From: Misgurnus anguillicaudatus
Taxonomy: Eukaryota; Chordata; Actinopteri; Cypriniformes; Cobitidae
Direction of reading: 5' to 3'
Assembly (NCBI RefSeq): GCF_027580225.2
Contig: NC_073337.2
Span: forward strand, 13,365,501-13,429,500
Length of the DNA: 64,000 bases
Part shown: positions 46,217 to 56,911 of the stretch, piece by piece
Position numbering within the stretch: position 1 is the stretch's first letter
How the letters are laid out: every line of letters starts with the position of its first letter
The notes under the pieces: generated by a model
Told to the model about the DNA's origin: nothing
Database searches by the model: none
Seen by the model: the letters and a program-made list of their open reading frames with translations, nothing else
Translations under genes and position numbers: made by a program

Positions 46217-46521
46217 AGGGATACTTCACCGATTTAGCATTCAGCTTTGTATCTGTAGAAACCCGGCAGTATTACTGAATGACCATGTTTCCCTCCCTCA
46301 TTTCCCCCTGAGAGGAGAGATATCTGCATTTTGGTTCTGCAAAAAAGTCCTCCGATGATGCAAAAATCGTCATATTACATCATCGGAGGACTTTTTTGCA
46401 GAACCAAAATGCAGATATCTCTCCTCTCAGGGGGAAATGAGGGAGGGAAACATGGTCATTCAGTAATACTGCCGGGTTTCTACAGATACAAAGCTGAATG
46501 CTAAATCGGTGAAGTATCCCT
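46217..46521. mobile_element. TTAA-flanked perfect palindrome (144-bp arms)
   Basis: 305 bp: arms 46217-46360 and 46378-46521 are exact reverse complements over 144 bp by my reading, around a 17-nt loop. Flanked by TTAA (46213-46216 and 46522-46525). Ends AGGGATACTTCACC. A transcript would fold into a long perfect hairpin. Confidence 0.93.
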
Positions 46522-46525
46522 TTAA

Positions 46526-47451
46526 GATCTTTCTGTGCTGACATGGAAAAGGTTACTGGTAACTTCAAATATATTATTTTCCTATTAAGGCTAATGTACC
46601 TGTTTATGTAGCATAACATTTTGGGCTAAGAGGAAATAACTATAACAAATGAAAATCAGTTGACAGGACAGATGAGGACAACATGTTGTGGTTAATAAGG
46701 AAGTCAGTCAAGCCACATAGTTTGAATTTTATTGTTAAAAGCATTGACACTGCTTAGTAGTTTACAGTACATATGCACTGGTTAGTATACAGTATATATT
46801 TTAGGTAAACAGTCAATTATACAGACTTCTGCTAAAGAAAACCCTACATGGATGTACCACATGTCTTCTGTATTGTTTGTAAAGCAGCCTTTATCTGAGA
46901 GTGCTGTGTCTTTATTTGAATAGGCTGCTTCATGTCACCATTGCGGTCGGCTGCTTTGCATGTCGGTGAAGCTTTGTTTTCATTTTAAAATTTGTGTTTT
47001 CTATGTATGCACAGTATGTAAACATGCAACCAGACTTTTCAGTACATTTTTAAAAAAATTAAGTAAAAAAAATGGAATGTGCCTTTGTATTTAAATGTAT
47101 TATTAAATGTATACCATTTATCTTAAAAAAAAAATAGCTTAAGTGTGGAAATTGAACCTAGTTTTCTGGTGTATTTTAGCCAGCTGTATATACAAGACAA
47201 ATAACCATTCTGGACAAAATATTGAATTAGAAATTGTTAAGCAGTTTTGTGTGCATATTTTAAATTCAGTTCAATTCAATTAACTGCTTTTACTTTTGCA
47301 TATTTCTCATATTTCTATAGTCCACTTTGACATTTTACTAACTTTGCAACTTCTTGTCAACTATCAACACTTTATTTATAACTTTGCAACTACATGTCAA
47401 CTTATTTTAAACCCCTTCTCTACCCCTACCCCTAACAGTCTACTAATACTC
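46526..47451. other. Non-coding, nothing recognised
   Basis: AT-rich, no protein-like ORF or bounded element. A phrase AACTTTGCAACTACATGTCAAC at about 47380 recurs in decayed, inverted form near 53815, probably an unassigned repeat. Confidence 0.4.
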
Positions 47452-47689
47452 CAAAGCCCTTTTCACACAGACATTCCGGAAAATACACGGAAAATGCATC
47501 CTGGATTTTTCCGAGATCGTTTGATTGTTCATTCACACTGCCATGATTTGCCGGCATCTGCAAGGTCCCGGAAAGACACGTGACCTGATCTTCTACGCAG
47601 CGTCTGAAGTTTGCATATTATTTATTATTTCTCTCTTCAGAAACCACTCGCGATTAACATGACTTGATTTCTAGACTGGAGAACATATG

Positions 47690-47971
47690 AAAAGCAAACA
47701 AACGACTGTACTAAATGATCGTTCAGATGGATAAAGAAACAATGACATTAATAATAAAACCAAACAAGATAACGAGGAGGGAACAGGTAATGGGAATAAA
47801 CTAATGATTAACAGTAAGCAGGAAAACAAGGGGGCGGGAACAAGAGACGAGACACCGAAGGCACATGACCCGATACACAAGGCCATGAACCTCCACATAG
47901 AACATGGGGCTGCCAGAACCCTGCCATCATGACAAGACATAAATTTAAGACTCTTTGGCAGGATCCTGACA
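47690..47971 (-). mobile_element. LTR-like insertion
   Basis: On the minus strand begins TGTCAGGATCCTGCC and continues pyrimidine-rich. It breaks the alignment of A' to A between ATTTCTAGACTGG and CTGATCTCTGC. Probably a solo LTR or related retroposon; the left boundary and target duplication are unclear. Confidence 0.4.
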
Positions 47972-48534
47972 TGGATATTTGACAAGCTTCCTGATCTCTG
48001 CTTTAATCCAGTTTTCAGACATTTCTCATTGCGATGGTTAATATGCATTTAAAAACATGCATTTTTGTTTATTATAAGCTCAAATGAGCATGTGACGCGA
48101 TATTCTTTTTTATGCTGCTAAGTGATCTCCGCTTCAGCGCGGTAAGCAGGCACGTGCACAGATAGGGCTCAACCTTTGCAGAACAAATGCCCTTTTTGTC
48201 CTTACTCTCCGAAGTGTCCTTTTTTTGGAGGTGTAAATAAATATTTTGTTGTTTGAGTACAATGCTGTCTCATTACGAAAGAAACACTAGTATGTCTACT
48301 CTATAACGGCGCATGTTTTATACATTTGAGCAGAGCCGGATTATCCATAGACAGGATTGGGCGAATGGGCAATCAGGGGGCACCAACCCACAAAACACAG
48401 GACGTCGGATAGACGTGCAGATCATGTCTATATTGGGTCCGTCAGTCCATGACCAATTCTGGACATCTATTCGACGTCCAAACTAGGTCCACTATTTGGA
48501 CGTCCAACCATGACCCTACTTGGACGCGTTATTT

Positions 48535-49490
48535 ACGGGCAACATTTGACGTTTGAACTGGGTAATTTTTTGGACGTCATATTTACGGGCAACATTTGAC
48601 GTTTGAACTGGGTAATTTTTTGGACGTCATATTTACGGGCAACATTTGACGTTTGAACTGGGTAATTTTTTGGACGTCATTTAGACGTCATATTTACGGG
48701 CAACATTTGACGTTTGAACTGGGTAATTTTTTGGACGTCATATTTACGGGCAACATTTGACGTTTGAACTGGGTAATTTTTTGGACGTCATTTAGACGTC
48801 ATATTTACGGGCAACATTTGACGTTTGAACTGGGTAATTTTTTGGACGTCATATTTACGGGCAACATTTGACGTTTGAACTGGGTAATTTTTTGCACGTC
48901 ATTTGGACGTCATATTTATGGGCAACATTTGACGTTTGAACTGGGTAATTTTTTGGACGTCATATTTACGGGCAACATTTGACGTTTGAACTGGGTAATT
49001 TTTTGGACGTCATTTGGACGTCATATTTATGGGCAACATTTGACGTTTGAACTGGATAATTTTTTGGACGTCATTTGGACGTCATATTTACGAGCAACAT
49101 TTGACGTTTGAACTGGGTAATTTTTTGGACGTCATATTTACGGGCAACATTTGACGTTTGAACTGGGTAATTTTTTGCACGTCATTTGGACGTCATATTT
49201 ATGGGCAACATTTGACGTTTGAACTGGGTAATTTTTTGGACGTCATATTTACGGGTAACATTTGACGTTTGAACTGGGTAATTTTTTGGACGTCATTTGG
49301 ACGTCATATTTATGGGCAACATTTGACGTTTGAACTGGATAATTTTTTGGACGTCATTTGGACGTCATATTTACGAGCAACATTTGACGTGTGAACTGGA
49401 TAATTTTTTGGACGTCATTTAGACGTCATATTTACGAGCAACATTTGATGTTTGAACTGGGTAATTTTTTGGACGTCATTTGGATGTCTA
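48535..49490. repeat. Minisatellite of about 17 units, 50 and 61 bp, each with GACGTC
   Basis: Unit core: ATTTACGGGCAACATTTGAC, then GTTTGAACTGGGTAATTTTT, then TGGACGTCAT (50 bp). An optional 11-bp TTRGACGTCAT or TTGGACGTCAT makes 61-bp units. The two lengths are interspersed. Flanks at 48400-48530 and 49940-50060 also abound in GACGTC, so the array probably grew from the subterminal repeats of an element. Confidence 0.93.
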
Positions 49491-49760
49491 TGACAGGCCT
49501 ATGTCTATATTACATGATTAGGCCTATAAAAATGTGTTTATTTACAAATATCAGCATTATTGTACCAACATGATTAATACATACGAATAGTCTATATTAT
49601 TTATACAGTACTGTTTTTTCTGCTTTCTTGAATTACATACAAATTCATCTAAATATGTACAATTAAAATTAAATGTAATTAAATGTGTAGTTCGTTATAT
49701 TAAAAGTATATGACCATACTAACAATTTAACATGAAAATATTTTCACATATTCTCATAAT

Positions 49761-49814
49761 GTTGAGTGGTTAATGAGACTTGCTCGTAACCCAGAGATCG
49801 ATAGTTCGAATCCC
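49761..49814 (+). other. tRNA-like fragment (possible SINE head)
   Basis: GTTGAGTGGTTAATGAGACT resembles a tRNA D-arm/A box, and GATCGATAGTTCGAATCCC the T-arm/B box. The acceptor stem is not complete, so this is not a tRNA gene; probably a SINE head or tRNA relic. Confidence 0.4.
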
Positions 49815-50557
49815 CCAGCTGGCAGGAAATTACTGAAGTGTTTCGGTGTTGCAATGGATGGGTGGAGTCCAGAGACAATCATGTCTTTTTGCTTTTTTCA
49901 TGTCTCTTTTCTTTATACGGAGGTCCTACGGATTTCAACATTTAGACGTGCAAAAGACGTCGAAAAAAAGACGTCGCCTGGCATTACAAAACAACCCCTT
50001 TTATGGACCTGATTCGGACTTCCAAAAATTACATGAAAAAGACGTCATTTCAACGTCACTTTTGCACAGTGGGAAGGGCTCCAAACTGCGACCAAATGGA
50101 GTTTTTGACACAGCGCGAGCAGTTTTTTTAACAATGTTTACGCATGTGAAGGGCACCCGTGACAACAATACGGAATGCAGGGTCGGGTTTTTACCGCTAA
50201 TTTGCATGCGTCTCAATCGTTTAACTACGCAGCCCGGGTAGTCAACACATCTCACTCGGACCCGTGAGAAGACGCGCCCGCAATAGAGAGAAGGTCTAGC
50301 CTACATTAAGTTTAACACCAAAAACATTACAGATTAGAAAGGTCTCAGACATCAGATGCACAGTTAGGGAAAACTGGATAGAAGACGAGAAGCGTTTAAA
50401 GGATACAGTACAGTTATATTGCCCTGTCACTCATCTCATTACAATACGCTATCTGGATATAACTTGTATGTATCTTATGCCTTGAATTAGTCAAGGGGGT
50501 TGTATGATTATTTGGTTCATAACTTTTTATTCTGAAATCAACTGCATAGAGTTAAGC

Positions 50558-50750
50558 CAGGGGTGGCGAACGTCGGTCCTGGAAAGCCGCAGTCCTGCAG
50601 AGTTTAGCTCCAGCTCTAATCAAACACACCTGAACAGGTAATCAAGGTCTAAAGAGTTACTAGAAACCTTCAGACAGGTGAGGTTTAATCAGGGTTGGAG
50701 CTAAAAACTGCAGGGCTGCGGCTCTCCAGGACCGACGTTCGCCACCCCTG
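50558..50750. mobile_element. Small palindromic hAT MITE
   Basis: 193 bp starting CAGGGGTGGCGAACGTCGGT and ending with its complement, with the exact 8-bp duplication AGTTAAGC (50550-50557 and 50751-50758). Nearly the whole element is an inverted repeat. Confidence 0.93.
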
Positions 50751-51752
50751 AGTTAAGCCAATTGCTGGCTGATTTAAGGTGTACTCAAAATTTTCTGCTT
50801 GAGCTCTTAACATTTTCTGTCAGGGGCTACAGTTCTCCTAATAACAAAAAAAGCACAGTTTTTGCCAGGTGGGCAGATACATGTTGGATATGCTAATGGT
50901 ATTGCTATAGTATAGTATAATCTCATATTTTGATCTTTAATCTCCTATTTCCCCCTCTTATCAAAGGCATACATAAACATGTTAACCAAATAATAAAAAT
51001 TAGCTAATAAAACCAAACAGAATAGATTTTTTTTTTTCAAAAAATATTTCATTTAACTTTATGTATGCAAAGCAGAAGAAAAAATTTAAATTAATATTTA
51101 TAATATATTTGTTTGGAGGGGAGACCCTTTTTCAGTTACAGCACATGCCCCTCAAAAGGTCTGTGCACGGCCCTGGCGGTAAGTGACGAGCTAACTTACC
51201 TGATATCTGCTTCAGACCAGTTTGCTGACATTTCTCCTCGTGAATGTTGTAACTTCATGCCATGACACATGGATCCTCACTACTACGGCATACTTGTCAT
51301 TGTTTATCCATCTCATTTATCATTTCCTGATAACTGCTTCAATCTAGTTTGCGACATTTCTCGAGTTGAATGTTGCTATGCATGTAAATCTCTTGTTTTA
51401 AAACGCTGAACCATAACGTTTGTACGACACGCCCATTACGGCATTGTTTCGGCTATATGTTCACACAGAGGGTTTTCCGTATATCTTACTAGGTCCTCTT
51501 TCCGGCAACGATCCCAGAAAATTCATGGGACGTGTTTGCGTTCACGCAGAAGCTTGTCTGGCAATTTTACGCGTATTTTCTGGGACCAAAGATCTGTGTG
51601 AATGGGGTTTAAGTAAGTAAAAATGTAAAGGCAGCCGTCGGGTTTGCGTCGGGTCCTGATCACGCAGTCGAGGGTTATTTTTGCGATATCAACCGGCTGC
51701 CTGTACATCCTGCTTATTACATGGCTATTTACCTCATGGTAAGGAAAATTAA

Positions 51753-52379
51753 AGGTTCTGTATGTAGTTTTTCTACTTAAACTAATCACTTTTCAATTGC
51801 GTGTGTGTGAAGGGGTTGTAATCTCACAATAAAATGATCCACTTTGCGAGTTTTGCTATTACCTCTGAAAAAATATTATTATTTTTGTGTGAAAGTGCCA
51901 GGTCGGATTTGGCGTGAAATCCAGTGACGTCACCTACATGCGCGCTCCCGAGCCTCTCGCCTCGTCTACTGACTTTGGACTCAACAGCGACGACACTGCA
52001 ACATGTCTGATAACATTAAGAAATGACCTGCTCCCAGCACAACACAGACTTCAACACAAACCCCACATATTGTGAAGAAAAAAATTATCTGCTGAAGCTT
52101 GTAAGGCCAAACATGAATCGGATCAAATTCGGACAAAAACACGGATTAACATCGGCAGGGCATTTGAATTATGGAGAAACGTCCGCTTTGTTTTGGGTAT
52201 AAAAATGGATCCAGAGTTGGCTTTCATCCTATTGGACAGGTAAGCTAACATTATTACAAAACATGTAAAATATATTTCGATTTTGTGTTTTAGTTTTTTA
52301 GATGTTGTTTCGGTTAAACTTATTGGTTGCAATCTGAAACATCACCGCTAGAGGCCGCTGAAAACTACATATAGCCTCT
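51753..52379 (+). mobile_element. TTAA-flanked element carrying an exon-like ORF
   Basis: 627 bp starting AGGTTCTGTATGTAGTTTTT and ending AAAACTACATATAGCCTCT, flanked by TTAA (51749-51752 and 52380-52383). It holds a protein-like open stretch ending at a splice donor (52088-52239). Confidence 0.8.
52088..52239 (+). pseudogene. Exon-like fragment of unknown protein inside a transposon
   Basis: Open frame with SAEACKAKHESDQIRTKTRI then NIGRAFELWRNVRFVLGIKM then DPELAFILLDR, directly followed by GTAAGC at 52240, a good splice donor. The TRVNIG..F.RWRELK..KG.K.D.E.A..LLD pattern recurs, from memory, in many unnamed fish proteins. It may be the first exon of this element's autonomous transposase, or a captured host exon. 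No start codon is firmly assigned. Confidence 0.45.
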
Positions 52380-52436
52380 TTAAATATTGAATGCAGACCT
52401 TCCATGCAGAAAACAACATTTGTTAAAGGAATAGTC

Positions 52437-53601
52437 TACTCATTTTCAATATCAAAACATGTTAGTACCTTAAGTAAGAATTGTTGATACATCCCTCTAT
52501 CACAGTGGTCTCAAACTCCCGGCCCGCGGGCCATTTGCGGCCCGCCCTCCCCCTCTCTGCGGCCCGCGTCAACTTTCAAAAATATAAAATAATCTGGCCC
52601 GCAGAAAGATTTTTATTCACTTTTTTATATTCGTTTGATTTTTTATTTAAACGTTCAAGTGTTCGTTCACCTGTCGAGTCTAACAACGCGTTAAAACGAG
52701 TCAAAGCATTACTTTCCAACGTGCTCGAGAGCGGAAGTTGCGCTCCGGGGCGTGGGTCGCGTCACCGGTTGCTACGCAGCCATTGCTTATATATTGTCAA
52801 GTATTATTATACATTAAATAATATAAATTAAACATGACATTTACAGAAACATTGTACTTTTTTGAACGTTAAAATAGCTCTGCGGCCACCCGATGAACTG
52901 TCTGTCTTAAAAATGGCCCCAAGCCAGTTTGAGTTTGGGACCCCTGCTTTATCATCTGTGTGCGCGCACGCAAGCGCTGGAGCGCGCTGCGACGCTTCGA
53001 TTGCATTTAGCTTAGCCCCATCCATTCAATGGCACCATCCAGAGACAAAGCCAGAAGTGACCAAACACATCAACGTTTTTCCTATTTAAGACGAGTAGTT
53101 ATACGAGCAAGCATGGTGGTACAAAACAAAACGTAGCGCTTTTCTAAGCGGATTTAAAAGAGGAACTATATTTTATGGCGTAATAGCACTTTTGGGAGTA
53201 CTTCGACTCGCCTGAAAAGTCCGCTCCCCTTCTCACTCTCATAATGGGAAAGGGAGGGTGTTACTGCGCCGATTCGAAGTACTCCCAAAAGTGCTATTAC
53301 GCCATAAAATATAGTTCCTCTTTTAAATCCGCTTAGAAAAGCGCTACGTTTTATTTTGTACCACCAAACTTGCTCGTATAACTACTCGTCTTAAATAGGA
53401 AAAACGTTGATGTGTTTGGTCACTTCTAACTTTATCTCTAAATGGCAGCACTGAATGAATGGGGCCAAGCCAAACGCCACCGAAGCGTCGCAGCGCGCCC
53501 CAGCGCCCACGCGCGCGCACACAGACGATAGAGGGATGTATCAACAATTCTTAGTTAAGGTAATAACATATTTTAATATTGAAAATGAGTAGACTATTCC
53601 T
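52437..53601. mobile_element. Long TTAA-flanked palindromic element
   Basis: Left AGGAATAGTCTACTCATTTT and right AAAATGAGTAGACTATTCCT are perfectly inverted; TTAA at 52433-52436 and 53602-53605. The central arms (ATTTTATGGCGTAATAGCAC near 53170 and its complement near 53290) are long and near-perfect. It is interrupted on the left by a hAT (52503-52946). No coding capacity. Confidence 0.87.
52503..52946. mobile_element. hAT MITE
   Basis: 444 bp, starts CAGTGGTCTCAAACTC and ends GAGTTTGGGACCCCTG. Flanks CTCTATCA (52495-52502) and CTTTATCA (52947-52954) form an 8-bp duplication with one change. Nested in the palindromic TTAA element, hence younger. Confidence 0.85.
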
Positions 53602-53605
53602 TTAA

Positions 53606-54362
53606 TATAATGTCATGTATATTAAAAGACCTATATATTTAATTTTTGTGTAGTAATAAACCATATCTGTCAAAATGATTTGCAACATTCAGCATTACTG
53701 TGTGTTATTCGTTTTGAGCGCTTGTTATCTGGGAATACCAAACCTGCAAATGTCACGTCTGGCCAATCAGAATCAAGAATCTCAATGAGATGTGTAATAA
53801 TGAGAGTTAGCTGACATATAGTTGCAAAGTTACTAGGTAGTTCAATGTCTAAAGTGTATAATGTGTAAAGAGTATTGAAATAAAATGTGACCCACACTTG
53901 AATTTCCTTATTTTTATTTTAGTATACCAAAATCTACTAAACACATACAGTACACATTCAGATGTATGCCTATCCATTGTTGCTGACTTTTTTAAAACTA
54001 GTCAAGTCTGTTTTGTTGTCATCACCCACAGATAGGCGGGGCCTAGTTCTTTGTTGACTATATGAATGAGATGACTGTGGGCGTGTCGCCTGAGAATACA
54101 GTCATTAAACTGAAACTTGTGCTAAACTGTATCGTTCTCTGTTATTTATGATTTACAGTGTCCCACTACTACTACTACTGTACCTCACTTAAAATCAATT
54201 GAAATGATATAAAAAACACATTTCATACTAATAAACATCCTCAGGCATTTGAGATGAGCTCTCCTGAGAAGATAATATAGCAGATCTCATTTCTGTTCCT
54301 CAATAACACACCTTTAAAGGTGGGACCAAATGTAAATTCTCACAAGACAATGGATCAGCATA
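53606..54362. other. Non-coding, nothing recognised
   Basis: No supported ORF. Repeat-like phrase near 53815. A GC-richer segment with ATAGGCGGGGCC near 54035 is unassigned. Confidence 0.4.
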
Positions 54363-54554
54363 TCATAGGAGTGGCACTGCGTTCATTTCAGAAGTCATGT
54401 CAAATGTCTTTTCTAATTGTCTTCGTAACATATCAAACGGATCAAGTAAAAACTCAGGAAGGAATTCTGCTGTATAGCCAGCAGCACATTTGACTAGGAC
54501 TAAATACTCAAATGATATCTTGTCAAGCAGGTTTTGCGTGTGTGACAACGGCGT
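54363..54554 (-). other. Possible terminal coding exon, unknown protein
   Basis: On the minus strand an acceptor-like TTATTTCTTTCTTAG is followed by an open frame of 63 codons: TPLSHTQNLLDKISFEYLVL and VKCAAGYTAEFLPEFLLDPF, ending in TGA at 54363-54365. The composition looks protein-like. I do not recognise the protein. It could be a decayed repeat ORF. Its intron would overlap the plus-strand candidate at 54610-54745, so both are unlikely to be real. Confidence 0.3.
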
Positions 54555-54609
54555 CTAAGAAAGAAATAACCCAATAGAGTATCATTCTCGGTGCTCAGTG
54601 TGTAGCAAA

Positions 54610-54745
54610 ATGTTGATCGTGAGAGCTTTCAACCAGCATAAAGTGATGAAATATTCATTTTATTTTCTGACTGTATGTGTTTTTTTTTATTTTGTCATAT
54701 GTTTGGGAACTTATTACGTGGACTCTGGGAAGTTATTACCTGCAG
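54610..54745 (+). other. Possible first coding exon of a type II membrane protein
   Basis: From ATG 54610 the frame reads MLIVRAFNQHKVMKYSFYFL followed by TVCVFFYFVICLGTYYV and DSGKLLPAG, then CCTGCAG/GTGAGT, a strong splice donor. A short cytosolic basic segment, one hydrophobic span of about 22 residues and a short stem is the layout of Golgi glycosyltransferases. No later exon was recognised to the right, so family and reality are unproven. Confidence 0.33.
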
Positions 54746-55817
54746 GTGAGTACTTATTTTTTGTCATGCTTTATACTTCTTTTTTTTAATAGATCTGTTT
54801 AGTTTCAGGTCCGAAGTTTTACCTTAAACAGCAATATGCAACACAGATGAGACTGAAAAAATGTTTTTAAAACAATACGTTATATAGCGTAAAGTAATAT
54901 AACTTTGAAGTTCACAGGTGTAAAATGCAAAATTATTTAAATGACATTTTTGAATCGTATGAGTTCAAGTTATACCTGATGTGAATGACTGATGGTAAAA
55001 AAGGTAAAAACCAACACCCCTATCATCTAACCAAATGGCCTATTTGAACTGTTTTGGTGTCAGAGGTATCAAGTGAGTTATTGTATGAGTGGTCTTTCAT
55101 CTGGAGGGGTGGGGTGGGAGATGCAAGTAGAAAACCAAACATTTTAAGACAAAAAGTTACTTAATGTTAATTTTATCATACATTTTCTGCCTTGTTTGGG
55201 TGATTTGCGTCAGTATGCCGTTGGTGGTCATGAAATTTTTATTCTGCCAAACTCATCTCATTTTACAGCGTAAGATGAATAATTTAAGTTCTAAGAAAAT
55301 AGGATTAAACTGTTTCTGCGTAAACAACATTTAAATGAACACTGAAAAGTTGTGTGTGTGCATGTATCTTAACCTTGTCAATGACACGTACACTAAGCCT
55401 CAAAAATCGTTTTAATTTTAAATATAAATCTATTTCTCAGAAAGTGGAAACTTCATATTATGTATCATACTACGTCTGAGTTTTCCTTCTTTACAATGCA
55501 TTTAATGAGTGTACACAAGTTTCTATTGTTTTCATAGTAGATTTTATCATAATTATCGTTTAAGTACTGCCTAAACCACCATTTTTGCAAGACATACTGT
55601 AGTGCTTGAATAGTTTACGTAGCTAGGAGCAAAAGTTCAGAATGCATTTTAATATTAAAAAATATCATTGAATCCATGCACACACATGCATTCTGTCCTA
55701 CATGTGCTAATTAGACTTAATTCTTAGACTTTTTTCTTTTTATTTACATGTGCTTCATGCATTATGTACAATATTAGATCTAGGCACAGTAATAGCTTTC
55801 TTCTTCATAGTTCATCG
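54746..55817. other. Non-coding, nothing recognised
   Basis: AT-rich; would be the intron after the candidate exon at 54610-54745 if that exon is real. Confidence 0.4.
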
Positions 55818-56051
55818 TGTTACACTCTTTTAATGAATGTGTTAAAATAACACATCTTGTGTCTAGTTAAGGACAACGCATCTATTCTAACACATCTCTG
55901 TGTTATTTTTGGAATAACACACTTTGTGTTGTTTAATCATATCTTGTGTTGTCCCTTCTATTTATTTGAACTCAAAATCAACACGAAATGACACATAATG
56001 TGTTAAATAGGATAACACAAAAACGTGTGTTAAAATTAATCTTTGGGTGTA
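55818..56051. mobile_element. MITE with AACACA/TGTGTT repeats
   Basis: Left TTACACTCTTTTAATGAATG and right AATCTTTGGGTGTA are imperfect inverted ends; the body is full of AACACAT and TGTGTTAAA in inverted order. Boundaries approximate. Confidence 0.55.
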
Positions 56052-56054
56052 GGT

Positions 56055-56123
56055 GTTCCTGTAGCTCAGTTGATAGAGCATTGCATTAGCAACCCAATTG
56101 GCTTCGATTTGATACCAGGGAAC
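56055..56123 (+). pseudogene. tRNA-Ala(AGC)-like pseudogene
   Basis: Acceptor GTTCCTG pairs with CAGGGAAC, a D-arm AGCTCAGTTGATAGAGC is intact, and the loop TTAGCAA gives anticodon AGC (Ala). The anticodon stem (TTGCA/CCCAA) and the T-arm (GCTTCGATTTGATACC) are damaged, so it is a tRNA-derived repeat, not a working tRNA. Confidence 0.6.
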
Positions 56124-56137
56124 ACATCCTGATCAAA

Positions 56138-56366
56138 TGAAGAGTTTCGTTGCGAAACATTTTTTTTAACATTTTTGTCAAAACATGTTAATTATTATGT
56201 TATCATGTTATTATTTTGTTTTATGGTGCTACTTAGCTGTATTTTTTAAGTTATGAAGGTTTAAATCAAAACAAACCAACTGCAGTTGAATTGATATTAA
56301 TTGGAATGCACAACCAAGAAACGAGATTTCTGACAAAGTTATCTCGTTTTGCAACGAAACTCTTCA
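56138..56366. mobile_element. Small MITE (TGAAGAGTTTCGTTGCGAAAC ends)
   Basis: Left TGAAGAGTTTCGTTGCGAAA and right TTTTGCAACGAAACTCTTCA are inverted repeats of 20 bp with one or two changes. About 230 bp of AT-rich body, no ORF. Confidence 0.75.
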
Positions 56367-56384
56367 AATGTATAGCTTGGAATG

Positions 56385-56574
56385 CACTGTAAAAAAAAAT
56401 CCAGCATGAAGTTAAAACAACTTGGTTTTGCTAGTCAATTCAACATACTACTTTAAGTGCTTTAAAAAGTTGACATAACTTATAAAAACAAGTTGAAATT
56501 GTGTAACTTATTTGTTAAGTAAAAGGAACATAAAATATACGTCGATTTGACAAAAATGCTGCATTTTTACAGTG
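56385..56574. mobile_element. Small MITE (CACTGTAA ends)
   Basis: Left CACTGTAAAAAAAAATCCAG and right GCATTTTTACAGTG. About 190 bp of AACTTG/CAAGTT-rich sequence. Confidence 0.6.
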
Positions 56575-56911
56575 TTGTATTATTTAATTTTTAACCATGT
56601 ATCAGCATGAGCTCGCACACATAAAGACTTTTTGTTTTGGTATTTATGGCTTCCATTGTAGACATCTGAATACAAGAGCAAGACACATAATACAATTAAA
56701 TGAAGAAATATAATGCACAACTGTAAAGAAGGAAATAAAGGAAATATTCTATAAATAGGTACACCTGTGCATGGGATAGTAAGATGTGCTGATTAACAGG
56801 GAACATAAATACATAGGAATTAATTTACATTGGTGAATAGAGCATCATATCCTTTCTAAACCGTTGAAGTATTGTATTAAGAGAGGCCTCGTGGGGCAGC
56901 TACATTCACAT
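56575..56911. other. Non-coding, nothing recognised
   Basis: No gene or bounded repeat was seen. Confidence 0.4.

Larger units (their letters stand above)
48147..51175. mobile_element. hAT element P
   Basis: 3,029 bp, starts CAGGCACGTGCACAGA and ends, inverted, CAGGGCCGTGCACAGA. Flanked by the exact 8-bp duplication GCGGTAAG (48139-48146 and 51176-51183). No transposase ORF was recognised. It contains a minisatellite, a tRNA-like piece and a small later hAT. Confidence 0.88.
47455..51609. mobile_element. Outer element A', inverted second copy of element A, with nested insertions
   Basis: Left AGCCCTTTTCACACAGACAT and right end, inverted, AACCCCATTCACACAGATCT. Right flank TAA (51610-51612); left flank reads CAA, one change. 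Internal sequences CGCAGCGTCTGAAGTTTGCA, GAGCATGTGACGCGATATTC and CCTCTTTCCGGCAACGAT match element A in reverse order. Carries an LTR-like insert (47690-47971) and a hAT (48147-51175). Confidence 0.7.

Noticed and set aside
48535..49490. CRISPR-like array of regular repeats
   Set aside because: Units are contiguous and nearly identical throughout, without unique spacers, and lie inside a hAT element in a vertebrate genome; it is a minisatellite.
53344..53547. ORFs on both strands in 52.8-53.6 kb
   Set aside because: They fall within the inverted arms of the TTAA element and mirror each other.
56055..56123. Functional tRNA-Ala gene
   Set aside because: Anticodon stem and T-arm mismatches; listed as a pseudogene or SINE-type relic instead.
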